NCBI RefSeq assembly: GCF_900176885.1
Contig: NZ_LT839648.1
Span: 2,789,675-2,853,674 of the forward strand
Direction: 5' to 3'
DNA length: 64,000 bases
Source of the DNA: Oceanobacillus senegalensis
GTDB lineage: Bacteria > Bacillota > Bacilli > Bacillales > Amphibacillaceae
The position numbers were made by a program, and so were the translations under genes. Position 1 is the stretch's first letter; every line of letters starts with the position of its first letter. This document shows, piece after piece, positions 43,220-52,041 of the stretch. Under the pieces are notes generated by a model. The model made no database searches. It was not told where the DNA came from and worked only from the letters and a program-made list of their open reading frames with translations.

Positions 43220-44389
43220 ATGAGTAGTATAGATAGCAAAGTTGAGAAAGGTTATTTTGGAGAGTTTGGGGGAAGTTTTGTTCCTGATGAATTAAAAGTG
43301 ATTTTAGACAACATAGGAAAACAGTTTGAGAAATATAAGGATGACCCAGAGTTCATAGAGGAATTTCGTTATTATCTGAAAGAATATGTTGGTCGTGAAA
43401 ATCCACTAACCTTTGCTAAAAATCTTACACAAAAAATAGGTGGAGCTAAGATTTACCTAAAGCGTGAAGATCTGAATCATACAGGAGCACATAAAATCAA
43501 TAATGCCCTTGGACAAATTCTTCTAGCAAAACGCATGGGTGCAAAACGCATTATCGCAGAAACTGGTGCGGGGCAACATGGTGTTGCAACGGCGACTGCT
43601 AGTGCCATGATTGGATTACCTTGTACAATCTATATGGGTAAACTGGATACAGAAAGACAGGCTTTAAATGTATTTCGAATGCAGCTACTTGGGGCTGAAG
43701 TTGTGGCAGTTGATAAAGGACGTGGAAGATTAAAAGAAGCGGTAGATGAAGCTTTTGAAGACCTTGTTAAAAACCATGAGGATACCTTCTACCTCATTGG
43801 CTCTGCAGTTGGTCCTTATCCATATCCTGAAATGGTAAAACATTTCCAATCTATAATCAGTCTAGAATCAAAACAACAAATTTTAGAAAAGGAAGGCAAA
43901 TTACCAACCGCTATTGTTGCATGTACAGGTGGTGGAAGTAATGCAATTGGTTCTTTTGCTAACTACATCGAAGACGAAGGTGTTCGCCTAATCGGTGTCG
44001 AACCATTAGAAGCTCCAACGATTTCTGAAGGGGTACCAGCTGTTTTTCATGGTTATATATCACTAACCTTATTTGACGAAAATGGTGATCCAAAACCAAC
44101 CAATTCGATTGCTGCAGGTTTAGACTATCAAGGTGTCGGGCCAGAGCATAGCTACTTACACTCCATTGGCAGAGGTGAATATGTAACCGCGTCAGGCCAG
44201 GAAGCACTGGAAGCCTTACAGGAATTATCAAAAGTGGAAGGTATCATTCCTGCTTTAGAAAGTTCCCATGCTGTTGCACATTCTATGAAACTTGCAAAAG
44301 AGCTAAACAAAGATGATATTATTATCGTTAATATTTCTGGACGGGGTGACAAAGACGTGAATCAGGTTTATGACATGTTAACTAAATAA
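43220..44389 (+). CDS. trpB: tryptophan synthase beta chain, stand-alone
   Basis: This is a 389-residue PLP enzyme from the ATG at 43220, chosen for the AGGAG upstream; the in-frame extension before it is low-complexity and hydrophobic. The PLP lysine is in NHTGAHKINN, the catalytic glutamate in AETGAGQHG, the phosphate cup in GGGSNA, and the end is SGRGDKDV. TrpB joins indole and serine to tryptophan, normally with TrpA. Neither trpA nor any other trp gene is nearby, so this copy may salvage free indole or be a second paralogue with another role. The motifs are those of TrpB1 rather than TrpB2. It ends in a good terminator. Confidence 0.9.
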   Translation: MSSIDSKVEKGYFGEFGGSFVPDELKVILDNIGKQFEKYKDDPEFIEEFRYYLKEYVGRENPLTFAKNLTQKIGGAKIYLKREDLNHTGAHKINNALGQILLAKRMGAKRIIAETGAGQHGVATATASAMIGLPCTIYMGKLDTERQALNVFRMQLLGAEVVAVDKGRGRLKEAVDEAFEDLVKNHEDTFYLIGSAVGPYPYPEMVKHFQSIISLESKQQILEKEGKLPTAIVACTGGGSNAIGSFANYIEDEGVRLIGVEPLEAPTISEGVPAVFHGYISLTLFDENGDPKPTNSIAAGLDYQGVGPEHSYLHSIGRGEYVTASGQEALEALQELSKVEGIIPALESSHAVAHSMKLAKELNKDDIIIVNISGRGDKDVNQVYDMLTK

Positions 44390-44397
44390 GAGAGGGC

Positions 44398-44424
44398 GAG
44401 CAGGAAATTAGTTCCTGCTCCTTT
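44398..44424 (+). terminator. intrinsic terminator after trpB
   Basis: GAGCAGGAA and TTCCTGCTC form a perfect 9-bp stem with a 5-nt loop, followed by CTTTATAAAT (short T-run). Confidence 0.75.
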
Positions 44425-44466
44425 ATAAATAAAATTCCTTGGACGTTAGAGAAGGTTTCCTAACTA

Positions 44467-45588
44467 CTATCTTTTCCTTTGCATTCTTTTTAATTGCTCA
44501 AACAGCTTCTCCACAGTTCCGATTCCAACATTTTCATATTTTGCTAAAATAACAAGTTCCTTTGGTAATTGTCCAACAGTTTTGATTTGATCCTCATGCA
44601 ATTGACGAACCAAACTTGGAATTCCCGAAAAGTTTTCGGAAATGAGTTGGACTTTAGATAAATCTTCTGTGAGAATAACATAATCAGATTTGTAAAATAA
44701 AAAAAGTTCTCCAGGTCGTTCAAGAATTATCTTTCTTCGATGTTTTTCTTCTTCTATAAACTGCTCTAATTCATAAAAAAGATTTTCATCATTCTTATCA
44801 CCATAACGCTTCACATGTTTATGCATTCCTTCCAGATTCTCTGGTAATTCACTCATAATCCTTGCCTCTTGCTCAGAACCAAGTCTAATGAGAAATGTCT
44901 CTGATTTATCAAATCGCTGTGGTAAAAGAAAAGCATCACGAAGAAAATAAGGAACCTCTAATGTCATCCCTTTATATTTCAATTTTCGTATTGTTGTAAA
45001 TCCAGGAGGTATCTGTGTATACAATTGGGGTTCTGCCTCATTTTCTGCAACAACCTCTTCATTTTTAACAGATTTCTCTCCTCCTTGTAAGGAAGAAACT
45101 AACAATCCTTCCAACACTTTTAATCTTTCCTGTACTTCTGTTATATCATAGGACACCGATTCTTGTGGTTTTGGATCTTGATAATCTGGAACCATTAAAT
45201 CTACTGGACCATAAACTTCCACATACCACTTGACGATTTTATATACGGCTTCCCATGATAATAATGCCTCAGAATACCGGAAAGCCCGGGCATTGTGTGC
45301 TGCTTGATTCCCAAGCTTACGAACAAAATGTAGGGAATCATAAATATCTTGATCAACGATTTCTTGTTTTTGCAATAGCTCTATTTGTTCTAACAAATTA
45401 CTATACCTATCCTTGGATAGCTTTTCCAGTCCAATAATATGCTGGAGAATATTTTCAACAAACACCCGAGCATGTGTTAGCATAGTCCGCGGACTTGTGA
45501 ATATACTATATTCTAATTCTCTAGCAACATAAGAGAGTTCTTTTGATATTGGTTTTAAAAATTGATAAAAATAAGGTTGTGATTCCAT
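44467..45588 (-). CDS. DUF4145-like (HEPN-type) protein of unknown function
   Basis: This is a 373-residue cytosolic protein starting at the ATG of MESQPYFYQF, with GGGGGAA upstream. Residues 10-125 resemble the DUF4145/HEPN domain found at the N-terminus of type I restriction HsdR and some helicases (REL..SIFTSPRTMLTHARVFVE and VRKLGNQAAHNAR). The middle (about 200-300) is unrecognised. The C-terminus has a helix-hairpin-helix-like segment (IPSLVRQL, TVGQLPKELV, VGIGTVEKLFEQL), suggesting nucleic-acid contact. There is no restriction or defence partner nearby. Confidence 0.5.
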   Translation of the reverse strand: MESQPYFYQFLKPISKELSYVARELEYSIFTSPRTMLTHARVFVENILQHIIGLEKLSKDRYSNLLEQIELLQKQEIVDQDIYDSLHFVRKLGNQAAHNARAFRYSEALLSWEAVYKIVKWYVEVYGPVDLMVPDYQDPKPQESVSYDITEVQERLKVLEGLLVSSLQGGEKSVKNEEVVAENEAEPQLYTQIPPGFTTIRKLKYKGMTLEVPYFLRDAFLLPQRFDKSETFLIRLGSEQEARIMSELPENLEGMHKHVKRYGDKNDENLFYELEQFIEEEKHRRKIILERPGELFLFYKSDYVILTEDLSKVQLISENFSGIPSLVRQLHEDQIKTVGQLPKELVILAKYENVGIGTVEKLFEQLKRMQRKR

Positions 45589-45911
45589 GATGATAATTCC
45601 CCCGATATTCATGTACATATGTTATTTTAACATAGGGAACAGCAGTAAATAGACCTAAAAAGAGATTTACACATCATTCCCTGTTAAGCTATACTCTACT
45701 CCCTTTATCCCCGTCAATTCTTCCTGTACTTTGAAAACTTTTCCAGTTTTAACATCCTATTCGTATATAAATCGGAACAGATGACCACTCAAGGACATTT
45801 CTTTAACTTTTTCCCAACTACTACTTCAAAAAACTCCTAAAGTAGTTTTTTTTTCACACAAAAAAATATATTTATATAATGAAATAAAATGAATGATGGA
45901 GGGTTATCCAC
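45589..45911. other. intergenic stretch with a terminator-like hairpin at 45818-45852
   Basis: No gene is visible. ACTACTT and AAGTAGT form a stem followed by eight T's on the plus strand, yet no plus-strand gene lies upstream of it. It may be an attenuator for the small membrane protein gene that starts at 45912, or may end an unseen short transcript. Confidence 0.35.
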
Positions 45912-46172
45912 ATGAATCGATATAGACGGAGAAATACTCCTGCATTTACTTTCCTAGCTTATTTTACATTCGCAGCTGGGGTCGCTTTATTTTTAATCGG
46001 TCTTTATAACGCTGAAATGGAATTAAATGAAAAAGGATACTATGTGGCTGTAATGCTTTTGGTGGCTGTTGGAGCAATCCTCACCCAGAAGGTAACAAGA
46101 GATAATTCAGAGGACGATGAAATAATAGCAGAAATGAAAAGAAAAGAAAAAGGAGGAAATGAGAACGATTAG
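45912..46172 (+). CDS. YiaA/YiaB-type two-helix membrane protein
   Basis: This 86-residue protein has two helices (about 10-30 and 42-60). The first strand RRRNTPAFTFLAYFTFAAGVALFLIGLYN and the loop NEKGYY (residues 36-41) match the YiaAB two-helix domain, in which a helix pair is joined by an aromatic-charged loop. The C-terminus is charged. GGAGGG precedes the ATG. The function of this family is unknown. Confidence 0.7.
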   Translation: MNRYRRRNTPAFTFLAYFTFAAGVALFLIGLYNAEMELNEKGYYVAVMLLVAVGAILTQKVTRDNSEDDEIIAEMKRKEKGGNEND

Positions 46173-46218
46173 ATTAATATGCCACTTACACGATGGATGA
46201 TAAAGCCAGTAGTACAGG

Positions 46219-46593
46219 CTAATCATCCATCTTAGATTTCTTTTGAAAATACCATGCTGAAAAACTTCCATACGCTGGAACGGAGATAACCATACTTATA
46301 ATAACGTTTACTACATTTAAAAAAATCTGTTTTGGAATGGAAAATAAAACAATTAAAATAGCATCCAAAATGCTGTACAGGGACAATCCAATAATCGTCA
46401 TTCCTATTGGGATTCCTCGGATTTTTCCAAATGTAACATATTCAAATCCTTTTAAAAATGATTTTTTATGAGTGAGAAGTAAAATAAATAATATAAATGT
46501 AATTGTCAATAAACTAATAAAGTATTGAAATATAAAAGTCCTATCGCCAATAATAAGTCCTCGAATAGATAACGTGATCATGGCAACTTCCAT
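46219..46593 (-). CDS. small polytopic membrane protein, function unknown
   Basis: This is 124 residues as read from an ATG at 46593, with about four helices and the repeated pattern SIPKQIFLNVVNVIISMVIS before the last one. That ATG has no ribosome binding site. A strong one (AGGGGGG, 46653-46659) lies further upstream, and the frame stays open there for 20 codons of hydrophobic sequence, but no ATG, GTG or TTG is in register. The true start may be a non-standard codon (CTG or ATT) or may have been mutated. I recognise no family. Confidence 0.5.
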   Translation of the reverse strand: MEVAMITLSIRGLIIGDRTFIFQYFISLLTITFILFILLLTHKKSFLKGFEYVTFGKIRGIPIGMTIIGLSLYSILDAILIVLFSIPKQIFLNVVNVIISMVISVPAYGSFSAWYFQKKSKMDD

Positions 46594-46803
46594 AATAAAA
46601 CAACTTGAGATAAAAGCATAGTAAATAAAGGTCAGAATACGTACGATTTAATCCCCCCTAATAGAGACTTTCACCTTAATTCTATGTTCATTTAGGTGTA
46701 GAAATACCTACCACTTTTTAAATATTCATCGAATATTTTGATAGACATAACAGAAAATAGTATAGATCACGCATAAGAAAATTTCACCATTAAAGGTAAC
46801 CTC

Positions 46804-46880
46804 TTTACATTATGTAAAAAAGTTAAACAACAAATCCTAACTATTTGTTTAATGTCAGTTAAAAAAAATTGAATTATAAT
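46804..46880 (+). promoter_or_regulatory. promoter and operator-like repeats before the SSS/YtcJ/C45 operon
   Basis: ATGTCA (46852-46857), 17 nt, TATAAT (46875-46880) make a reasonable promoter. Upstream lie the perfect palindrome TTTACAT-T-ATGTAAA (46804-46818) and an inverted pair TTAAACAA (46823-46830)/TTGTTTAA (46845-46852) that runs into the -35. These look like regulator sites. The leader to the first gene is about 140 nt. Confidence 0.55.
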
Positions 46881-47025
46881 ATAAAGCAGTCTATATTTTC
46901 AGTCTATTATTGAGGAGGGTTTAATTTCAAAATCTATTACAAATAAGGACTTAACGGAGTTCCCATAGTAACACCATTTGCACTATTAGTCTTCAATAAA
47001 TTACTGCAATTCAAGGAGGATCTAC

Positions 47026-47244
47026 ATGAAAGCAAAATTCAAACTTCCCAAAACAGGAAAAGGCTGGTTTAGTGTTGGACTGATTGCCTTCGTTATTATT
47101 TTAGGTAGCTGGCCAGTTGTTCACTTATTTAATCAAGAAATTATTCTATTTGGAATGCCGCTTCTTATGGTTTGGTCAATCTTTCTTATCATCATAACAA
47201 CGTTTGCAATGGTACTCATTAATAGGATCGGAGGGGTTGACTGA
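47026..47244 (+). CDS. DUF3311-like small subunit of a sodium:solute symporter
   Basis: This is a 72-residue protein with two helices (about 16-33 and 41-65) and LFGMPLLMVWSIF, resembling the DUF3311/YhdT-type small proteins encoded directly before SSS-family permeases (such as YhdT before PanF). The stop overlaps the next start (TGATG), so the two are translationally coupled. It is probably an accessory subunit that helps fold or gate the symporter; this is inferred from arrangement. Confidence 0.75.
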   Translation: MKAKFKLPKTGKGWFSVGLIAFVIILGSWPVVHLFNQEIILFGMPLLMVWSIFLIIITTFAMVLINRIGGVD

Positions 47245-48716
47245 TGTATGAATATATACCATTTTTGATAACCGTTTCATATATCTTCATTGCTATCATT
47301 TTAGGTTTCTCTGCTGGTAAAGGTAAAAATATGGACAATGTGGAAGAATGGGGTGTCGGTAGCAGAAGTATGGGACCAATTATGATGTATTTATTAATTG
47401 GGGCCGGGGGTGTAAGCGCATACACATTTATGGGGTCACCTGGATGGGCCTATTCCAAAGGAGTACCCGCATTATATGTTGTTGTCTACTTAACCTATAT
47501 GGCAATCCTTGCATGGTATTTCGGTCCAAAGGTTTGGGAATTGGGAAAAAAGTATAATCATGTTACCCAATCTGCTGCCATAACTGACCGATATGAAAGT
47601 AAAGCACTTGGTGGCTTAGCATCTATCGTTACCTCAATTGGAATCTTGGCTTATGCCGTGATTCAAACAACTGGTGCTGCTTATATCCTAAATGTCATGA
47701 GTTACGGATTAATCCCAACATGGGTTGGTGTATTTTTATCATTGGGTGCTATTTCCATCTATTTATATAAGAGTGGCCTGAAAGCAATTGGTGTAACAAA
47801 TGCCTTTCAAGGAGCGCTAATGATGTTTGTTTCGTTCTTTGTTGGATTATGGGCAACCAAACAATTTACTGGAGGATTTTCCTTCACACCAATCTTTGAA
47901 CGTGTAAGACAAGATATCCCTGAATTTTTTACCTTGCCTGGTGGATTAGGCGATATGAACGCTACTTTCTGGACAACTTCTATATTAATTTCCTTTTTTT
48001 CTATTTGGCAGACACACTGGATCCAATGGATGGGAGCGGAATCAAAAAAATCAATTAGGAGATCCGCTACCGTCCTACCTACATTTTATCTCGTTTTGAT
48101 ACCAATGATTGTTGTAGGGTTTATTGGAATATTTATGTACCCCAATATCAATAATCCTGATCAAGTTGCTATCCAATTAGCCGTTGATACAATGCCAGTT
48201 GTTGTTGCTGGTTTACTCGGAGCGGGAACACTAGCAGCTGCCATGTCTTCTAGTGAACCATGTGTTCATGCTACTGCATTAAGCTATAGTAAAGATGTGT
48301 TGCAGCCACTCTTTAAGTGGAATGATGAAACAGCAGGAAAATGGACAAGACGGCTTATCTTCCCAATCATGGCATTTATTATTGCTCCGATTTCCATTTT
48401 AGAACCTGCGAGCCTTGTATACATTCTATTAATTGGATATGGATTTATTGCACAAGCATTTCCAGCCATTATTGGTATTTTCTTATGGCCTCGAGCTACA
48501 AAGCATGGTGCCTTCTGGGGTCTATTCGGTGGTTTTATTGTAACGGTTATCTTTTCCTTCGTAATCCCACATCCATTTGATATACATGCTGGGATCTGGG
48601 GGTTAATTGCAAACACAATAATCTTTACTCTCGTATCACTAATGACGAAACCAGCATCAAAAGAAACGATTGAACGTTTCTTCCCAGATATGATGGACGA
48701 GCTTTATGAAAGATGA
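47244..48716 (+). CDS. sodium:solute symporter (SSS family)
   Basis: This is a 490-residue permease with about 13 helices. EEWGVGSRSMG and GAGGVSAYTFMGSPGWAYSKG (about 35-75) are the conserved N-terminal SSS segments, and AAAMSSSEPCVHATALSYSKDV (near 332-353) contains the Na+-binding region in helix 8. It imports a solute with Na+. Coupling to an amidohydrolase and a C45 acyltransferase downstream suggests an N-acylated or amide substrate, which is an inference. Confidence 0.88.
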   Translation: MYEYIPFLITVSYIFIAIILGFSAGKGKNMDNVEEWGVGSRSMGPIMMYLLIGAGGVSAYTFMGSPGWAYSKGVPALYVVVYLTYMAILAWYFGPKVWELGKKYNHVTQSAAITDRYESKALGGLASIVTSIGILAYAVIQTTGAAYILNVMSYGLIPTWVGVFLSLGAISIYLYKSGLKAIGVTNAFQGALMMFVSFFVGLWATKQFTGGFSFTPIFERVRQDIPEFFTLPGGLGDMNATFWTTSILISFFSIWQTHWIQWMGAESKKSIRRSATVLPTFYLVLIPMIVVGFIGIFMYPNINNPDQVAIQLAVDTMPVVVAGLLGAGTLAAAMSSSEPCVHATALSYSKDVLQPLFKWNDETAGKWTRRLIFPIMAFIIAPISILEPASLVYILLIGYGFIAQAFPAIIGIFLWPRATKHGAFWGLFGGFIVTVIFSFVIPHPFDIHAGIWGLIANTIIFTLVSLMTKPASKETIERFFPDMMDELYER

Positions 48717-48816
48717 ATCATCTCCCATCATTCGTATCGATGCAAAGTAAAGTTCCATTCAGCCAGGGAATATTCTCACAAAATTAATATGAATCACCTT
48801 ATAGGAGGAATTTTTA

Positions 48817-50439
48817 ATGGACAAACAATATCTTTTGATAAATGGAGAAGTAATTACGGTAAATGAGAATAATCAAATAGTGGAGGCGGTAGCCGTAAAA
48901 GGGAACAAAATTATTGCAGCTGGATCTAATGAAACCATATTAACTCTTAAAGATGCTGACAGTGAAGTCATAGATTTAAACGGTAAAACTCTTATTCCTG
49001 GTTTTATAGATTCACACATACACATTTCGATGTATGGAACAAACTGTTTATCTATTTCTTGCAAAAGTGAAAGCATCCAAACTATCGATGACTTACTAAA
49101 AAAAATCAAGGAACGGGCGAAAGAAACCCCCAAAGGTCAATGGATTAGAGCATGGGGATACAATGAAAACACCATTAAAGACAAACGTTTTCCAACGAAG
49201 GAAGAATTAGATGCGGTTACGAGTCAACATCCAATCATTATTTCGAGAACATGTGGGCATATTTCTGTTGTAAATAGTTATGCATTACGACTAGCAAACA
49301 TTGATAATGATACTCCAAACCCTGAAGGCGGTAAAATTGATCGTAGTGCTAAAGGGGAAGCTACTGGATTACTTCTTGAAAATGCACACATGCAAATGTT
49401 CGCCAAAGCTGGTTTTTCAGAAGCAGAATTATCTGAAGCGCATAAAATTGCTTCTAATCACTTTGCTGGAAAAGGAATTACATCTATACACGATGCAACT
49501 GGTTACGGGCTAGATAACCTAAGATCACTACAAGCTGATACACAAAAAGGTTTAATAAAACAAAGAGTTTATGCAATGGTTGGAGCTTTGAATAATGCAC
49601 AAGAAATTGTCAAACACATGGTACAAGCTGGAATTTTCACAGGATTAGGCGATACCAAGTTCAAAATTGGCCCTGTTAAACTTTTCCTTGATGGGAGCAG
49701 TAGTGGGCCGACAGTTTGGACACGAGATCCATACACTAGTGATTCGACTAATTACGGAATCCATTATTTCTCCCAGGAAGAAGTGGACGAATTATTTCTT
49801 CCTGCACATGAGAATGGATGGCAAATTACAGCCCATGCGCAAGGGGATGCTGCCGTTGATATGTTATTAAATACCATAGAAAAAGCCAATCAATTCTATC
49901 CAAGAGAGAACACAAGACACCGAATTGAACATGCTGGAATCGCTGCGCCCGATCTAATAGAACGAATGAAACAGCAAAACGTTGTACCAATTCCTAATCC
50001 GGCATTTTTATATGAATATGGGGACGGTTACGTAAAGAATTACGGCGAAAGAGCCACATATATGTATCCTATGAACGATTACAAAAAGGCTGATATCCCA
50101 GCTGCCATCGCCTCAGATTGCCCGATAACAGATTTCACTCCAATGCGTGGTATACATGCTGCTGTATCACGCCAATCAAGTACTGGTCAAGTTATTGGTG
50201 AAGATAAAACCGTATCCATTCTTGATGCCATCCGCATGTATACATGGAACGGTGCATATGCTTCTTTTGAAGAAAATATTAAAGGTAGTATTGAGCCAGG
50301 TAAATTAGCTGACTTAGTTCTACTTGATTGTTCGATTATGGATGCAGAAATTGAAAAACTGCCAGAGGTTCAAGTGGAATGGACCATGATTGATGGAGAA
50401 ATCGTTTATAATCAAACAAAGGAAGGAGGGAGGGCATGA
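48817..50439 (+). CDS. YtcJ-like metal-dependent amidohydrolase
   Basis: This 540-residue protein of the amidohydrolase-3 group has metal ligands IDSHIHISM (near 64-72), a histidine in ITAHAQGD, RHRIEHAG and the aspartate in AIASDCPITDF. The family hydrolyses amide or related bonds in diverse substrates; characterised members act on formamides, N-acyl compounds and aryl amides, and YtcJ itself has no firm substrate. It overlaps the C45 gene by 4 nt (ATGA) and follows the symporter, forming an uptake-and-hydrolysis operon. Confidence 0.88.
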   Translation: MDKQYLLINGEVITVNENNQIVEAVAVKGNKIIAAGSNETILTLKDADSEVIDLNGKTLIPGFIDSHIHISMYGTNCLSISCKSESIQTIDDLLKKIKERAKETPKGQWIRAWGYNENTIKDKRFPTKEELDAVTSQHPIIISRTCGHISVVNSYALRLANIDNDTPNPEGGKIDRSAKGEATGLLLENAHMQMFAKAGFSEAELSEAHKIASNHFAGKGITSIHDATGYGLDNLRSLQADTQKGLIKQRVYAMVGALNNAQEIVKHMVQAGIFTGLGDTKFKIGPVKLFLDGSSSGPTVWTRDPYTSDSTNYGIHYFSQEEVDELFLPAHENGWQITAHAQGDAAVDMLLNTIEKANQFYPRENTRHRIEHAGIAAPDLIERMKQQNVVPIPNPAFLYEYGDGYVKNYGERATYMYPMNDYKKADIPAAIASDCPITDFTPMRGIHAAVSRQSSTGQVIGEDKTVSILDAIRMYTWNGAYASFEENIKGSIEPGKLADLVLLDCSIMDAEIEKLPEVQVEWTMIDGEIVYNQTKEGGRA

Positions 50440-51497
50440 CTGGATTCTTATCCAAACAGGGTACCGTTTTGAAACTTTCTGGTTCCTCCTATGAAATTGG
50501 TTTTAAACATGGAAGTATGGTAAAAGATAAAATCCTTAACAGTTTAAATACCTATAAAAAGTTATTCCGTGAAACATCAGGCATTTCCTGGCAAGAGGCA
50601 TGTAATAAAGCATTATTACATGTCCCTGCCATCAAAGAGTATAATGATAATTATTTAAAGGAGATGGAAGGTCTAGCTGATGGTGCAGCTGTTCCATTTG
50701 AAGATATCCTTACTCTTAATACAAGAAGTGAGATTGCACTAGCCAATACACCTGATGGGTGTACATCCTTTGCATTAACCAATCCCAAAACCTCTAAAAC
50801 TTGGTTGGCACAGAATTGGGATTGGAAAGGTGCTCAAGTGAATTCTTTAATTCACCTTGAAATTGAACAGGAAAATTTACCAACCATACAAATGATTACA
50901 GAAGCAGGTATTATTGGGAAAATTGGGTTGAATAGTGCAGGTGTTGGGGTTTGCTTGAACGCATTAGTAACCAATACATGGCAACCAAAAGTACCTATTC
51001 ATTTAGGACTTAGAGCCATACTAGAGTCCCAATCATATGAAGAAGCTGTTTCTAAAGTAGAAAATAATCAAATGGCCTCTCCTGCTCACTTTTTAATTGC
51101 AGCAAGGTCAGGGGATCTAGCAAGCATGGAGGTCTCTCCTGTTCGTACTGCCGAAATTAAAGGAGCAAACGGAGTACTTACCCATACCAATCATTTATGT
51201 TCCGTAGAAATGAAGAAATCTATTAAAGAAGATATTGCACCAAACTCCTACCATCGCCTTCATACAATAAATGAAAGTATTCAGTCTTTAAATAAGGATA
51301 ATGTAGATGAAAAAAATCTATTCGAAATACTTTCCAATCATGATAATTATCCAACTTCTATTTGTCGTCATGCTGGGGATGATGAAGAGGATTCGATGCT
51401 TACAGAAATGGAGACCGTGTTTAGTATCGTTATGAATTTAACCAATAATGAATTGTTCTGGATAAAAGGTAAACCATGTGAACATAAAGATTCGTAA
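50436..51497 (+). CDS. C45-family autoprocessing acyltransferase/amidase
   Basis: This 353-residue protein resembles acyl-CoA:6-aminopenicillanate acyltransferase. It is an N-terminal-nucleophile hydrolase: G108-C109 in TPDGCTSFAL should be cut autocatalytically to expose C109. WLAQNWDW and IGLNSAGVGVCLNAL (near 165-180) are family motifs. Such enzymes cleave or transfer acyl groups on amides. There is no export signal, so it acts in the cytosol after the symporter brings in the substrate. Penicillin chemistry is unlikely in this setting; N-acyl amino acids or amides are more plausible. Confidence 0.85.
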   Translation: MTGFLSKQGTVLKLSGSSYEIGFKHGSMVKDKILNSLNTYKKLFRETSGISWQEACNKALLHVPAIKEYNDNYLKEMEGLADGAAVPFEDILTLNTRSEIALANTPDGCTSFALTNPKTSKTWLAQNWDWKGAQVNSLIHLEIEQENLPTIQMITEAGIIGKIGLNSAGVGVCLNALVTNTWQPKVPIHLGLRAILESQSYEEAVSKVENNQMASPAHFLIAARSGDLASMEVSPVRTAEIKGANGVLTHTNHLCSVEMKKSIKEDIAPNSYHRLHTINESIQSLNKDNVDEKNLFEILSNHDNYPTSICRHAGDDEEDSMLTEMETVFSIVMNLTNNELFWIKGKPCEHKDS

Positions 51498-51504
51498 CAT
51501 AGAA

Positions 51505-51538
51505 AGAGCCATAGTCAGAACGAACTGACTATGGCTCT
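51505..51538. terminator. strong bidirectional terminator
   Basis: AGAGCCATAGTCAG and CTGACTATGGCTCT form a perfect 14-bp stem with a 6-nt loop between converging operons. Confidence 0.88.
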
Positions 51539-51543
51539 ATTTG

Positions 51544-52041
51544 TCATTCCACATTCAATGGATGATATTTACCAGATATAGAGTCAACGATTAATGTAAA
51601 GGTATCCTTATTCCCCTTATTTCCACTCACCACCCAGCATGGACGGTAAAATAGTTCATGATGTTTTAGAGCAATATTAGGTGCTGACATAACCTTGATC
51701 TTCCTAGAAATTGTACGATATAAAAATTCCTGCGCTAAATGTTTAGCTTCTTCCCCTTCTAGTTGGACAGGAAGCGGTTTTTCATCTGTTAATTGCTGCA
51801 TAATGAATGCAGGCCTTTTGTCAACAAGGGCTGGAGTACCACTTATAGCATCAATTGTACAACCCACATTTCCTTTTAATGGAGAAATAGGGTTACTATT
51901 CTTAAAGTCAAATTCGTAAAACATATATGGATAATAAACTAAGTTTTTCACTGAGAAATCTACTTCTGCTTTCATTTTCCCTAACGAACGAATAATTCTT
52001 TCTTCTGTAAAAGAAACTTCCTGCGTGTTGATCTCCATCAT
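51544..52041 (-). CDS. hypothetical protein coupled to a symporter gene
   Basis: This is a 165-residue soluble protein, mostly beta by appearance, with YYPYMFYEFDF, GCTIDAISGTPALVDKRPAF and a similar closing strand FTLIVDSISGKYHPL. The two DxxSG(T/K) strands (at about 66-71 and 154-159) hint at an internal repeat. Its start overlaps the stop of the SSS gene (ATGA), so it is made in proportion to the transporter. I recognise no named family. A regulatory or accessory role is inferred only from coupling. Confidence 0.6.
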   Translation of the reverse strand: MMEINTQEVSFTEERIIRSLGKMKAEVDFSVKNLVYYPYMFYEFDFKNSNPISPLKGNVGCTIDAISGTPALVDKRPAFIMQQLTDEKPLPVQLEGEEAKHLAQEFLYRTISRKIKVMSAPNIALKHHELFYRPCWVVSGNKGNKDTFTLIVDSISGKYHPLNVE

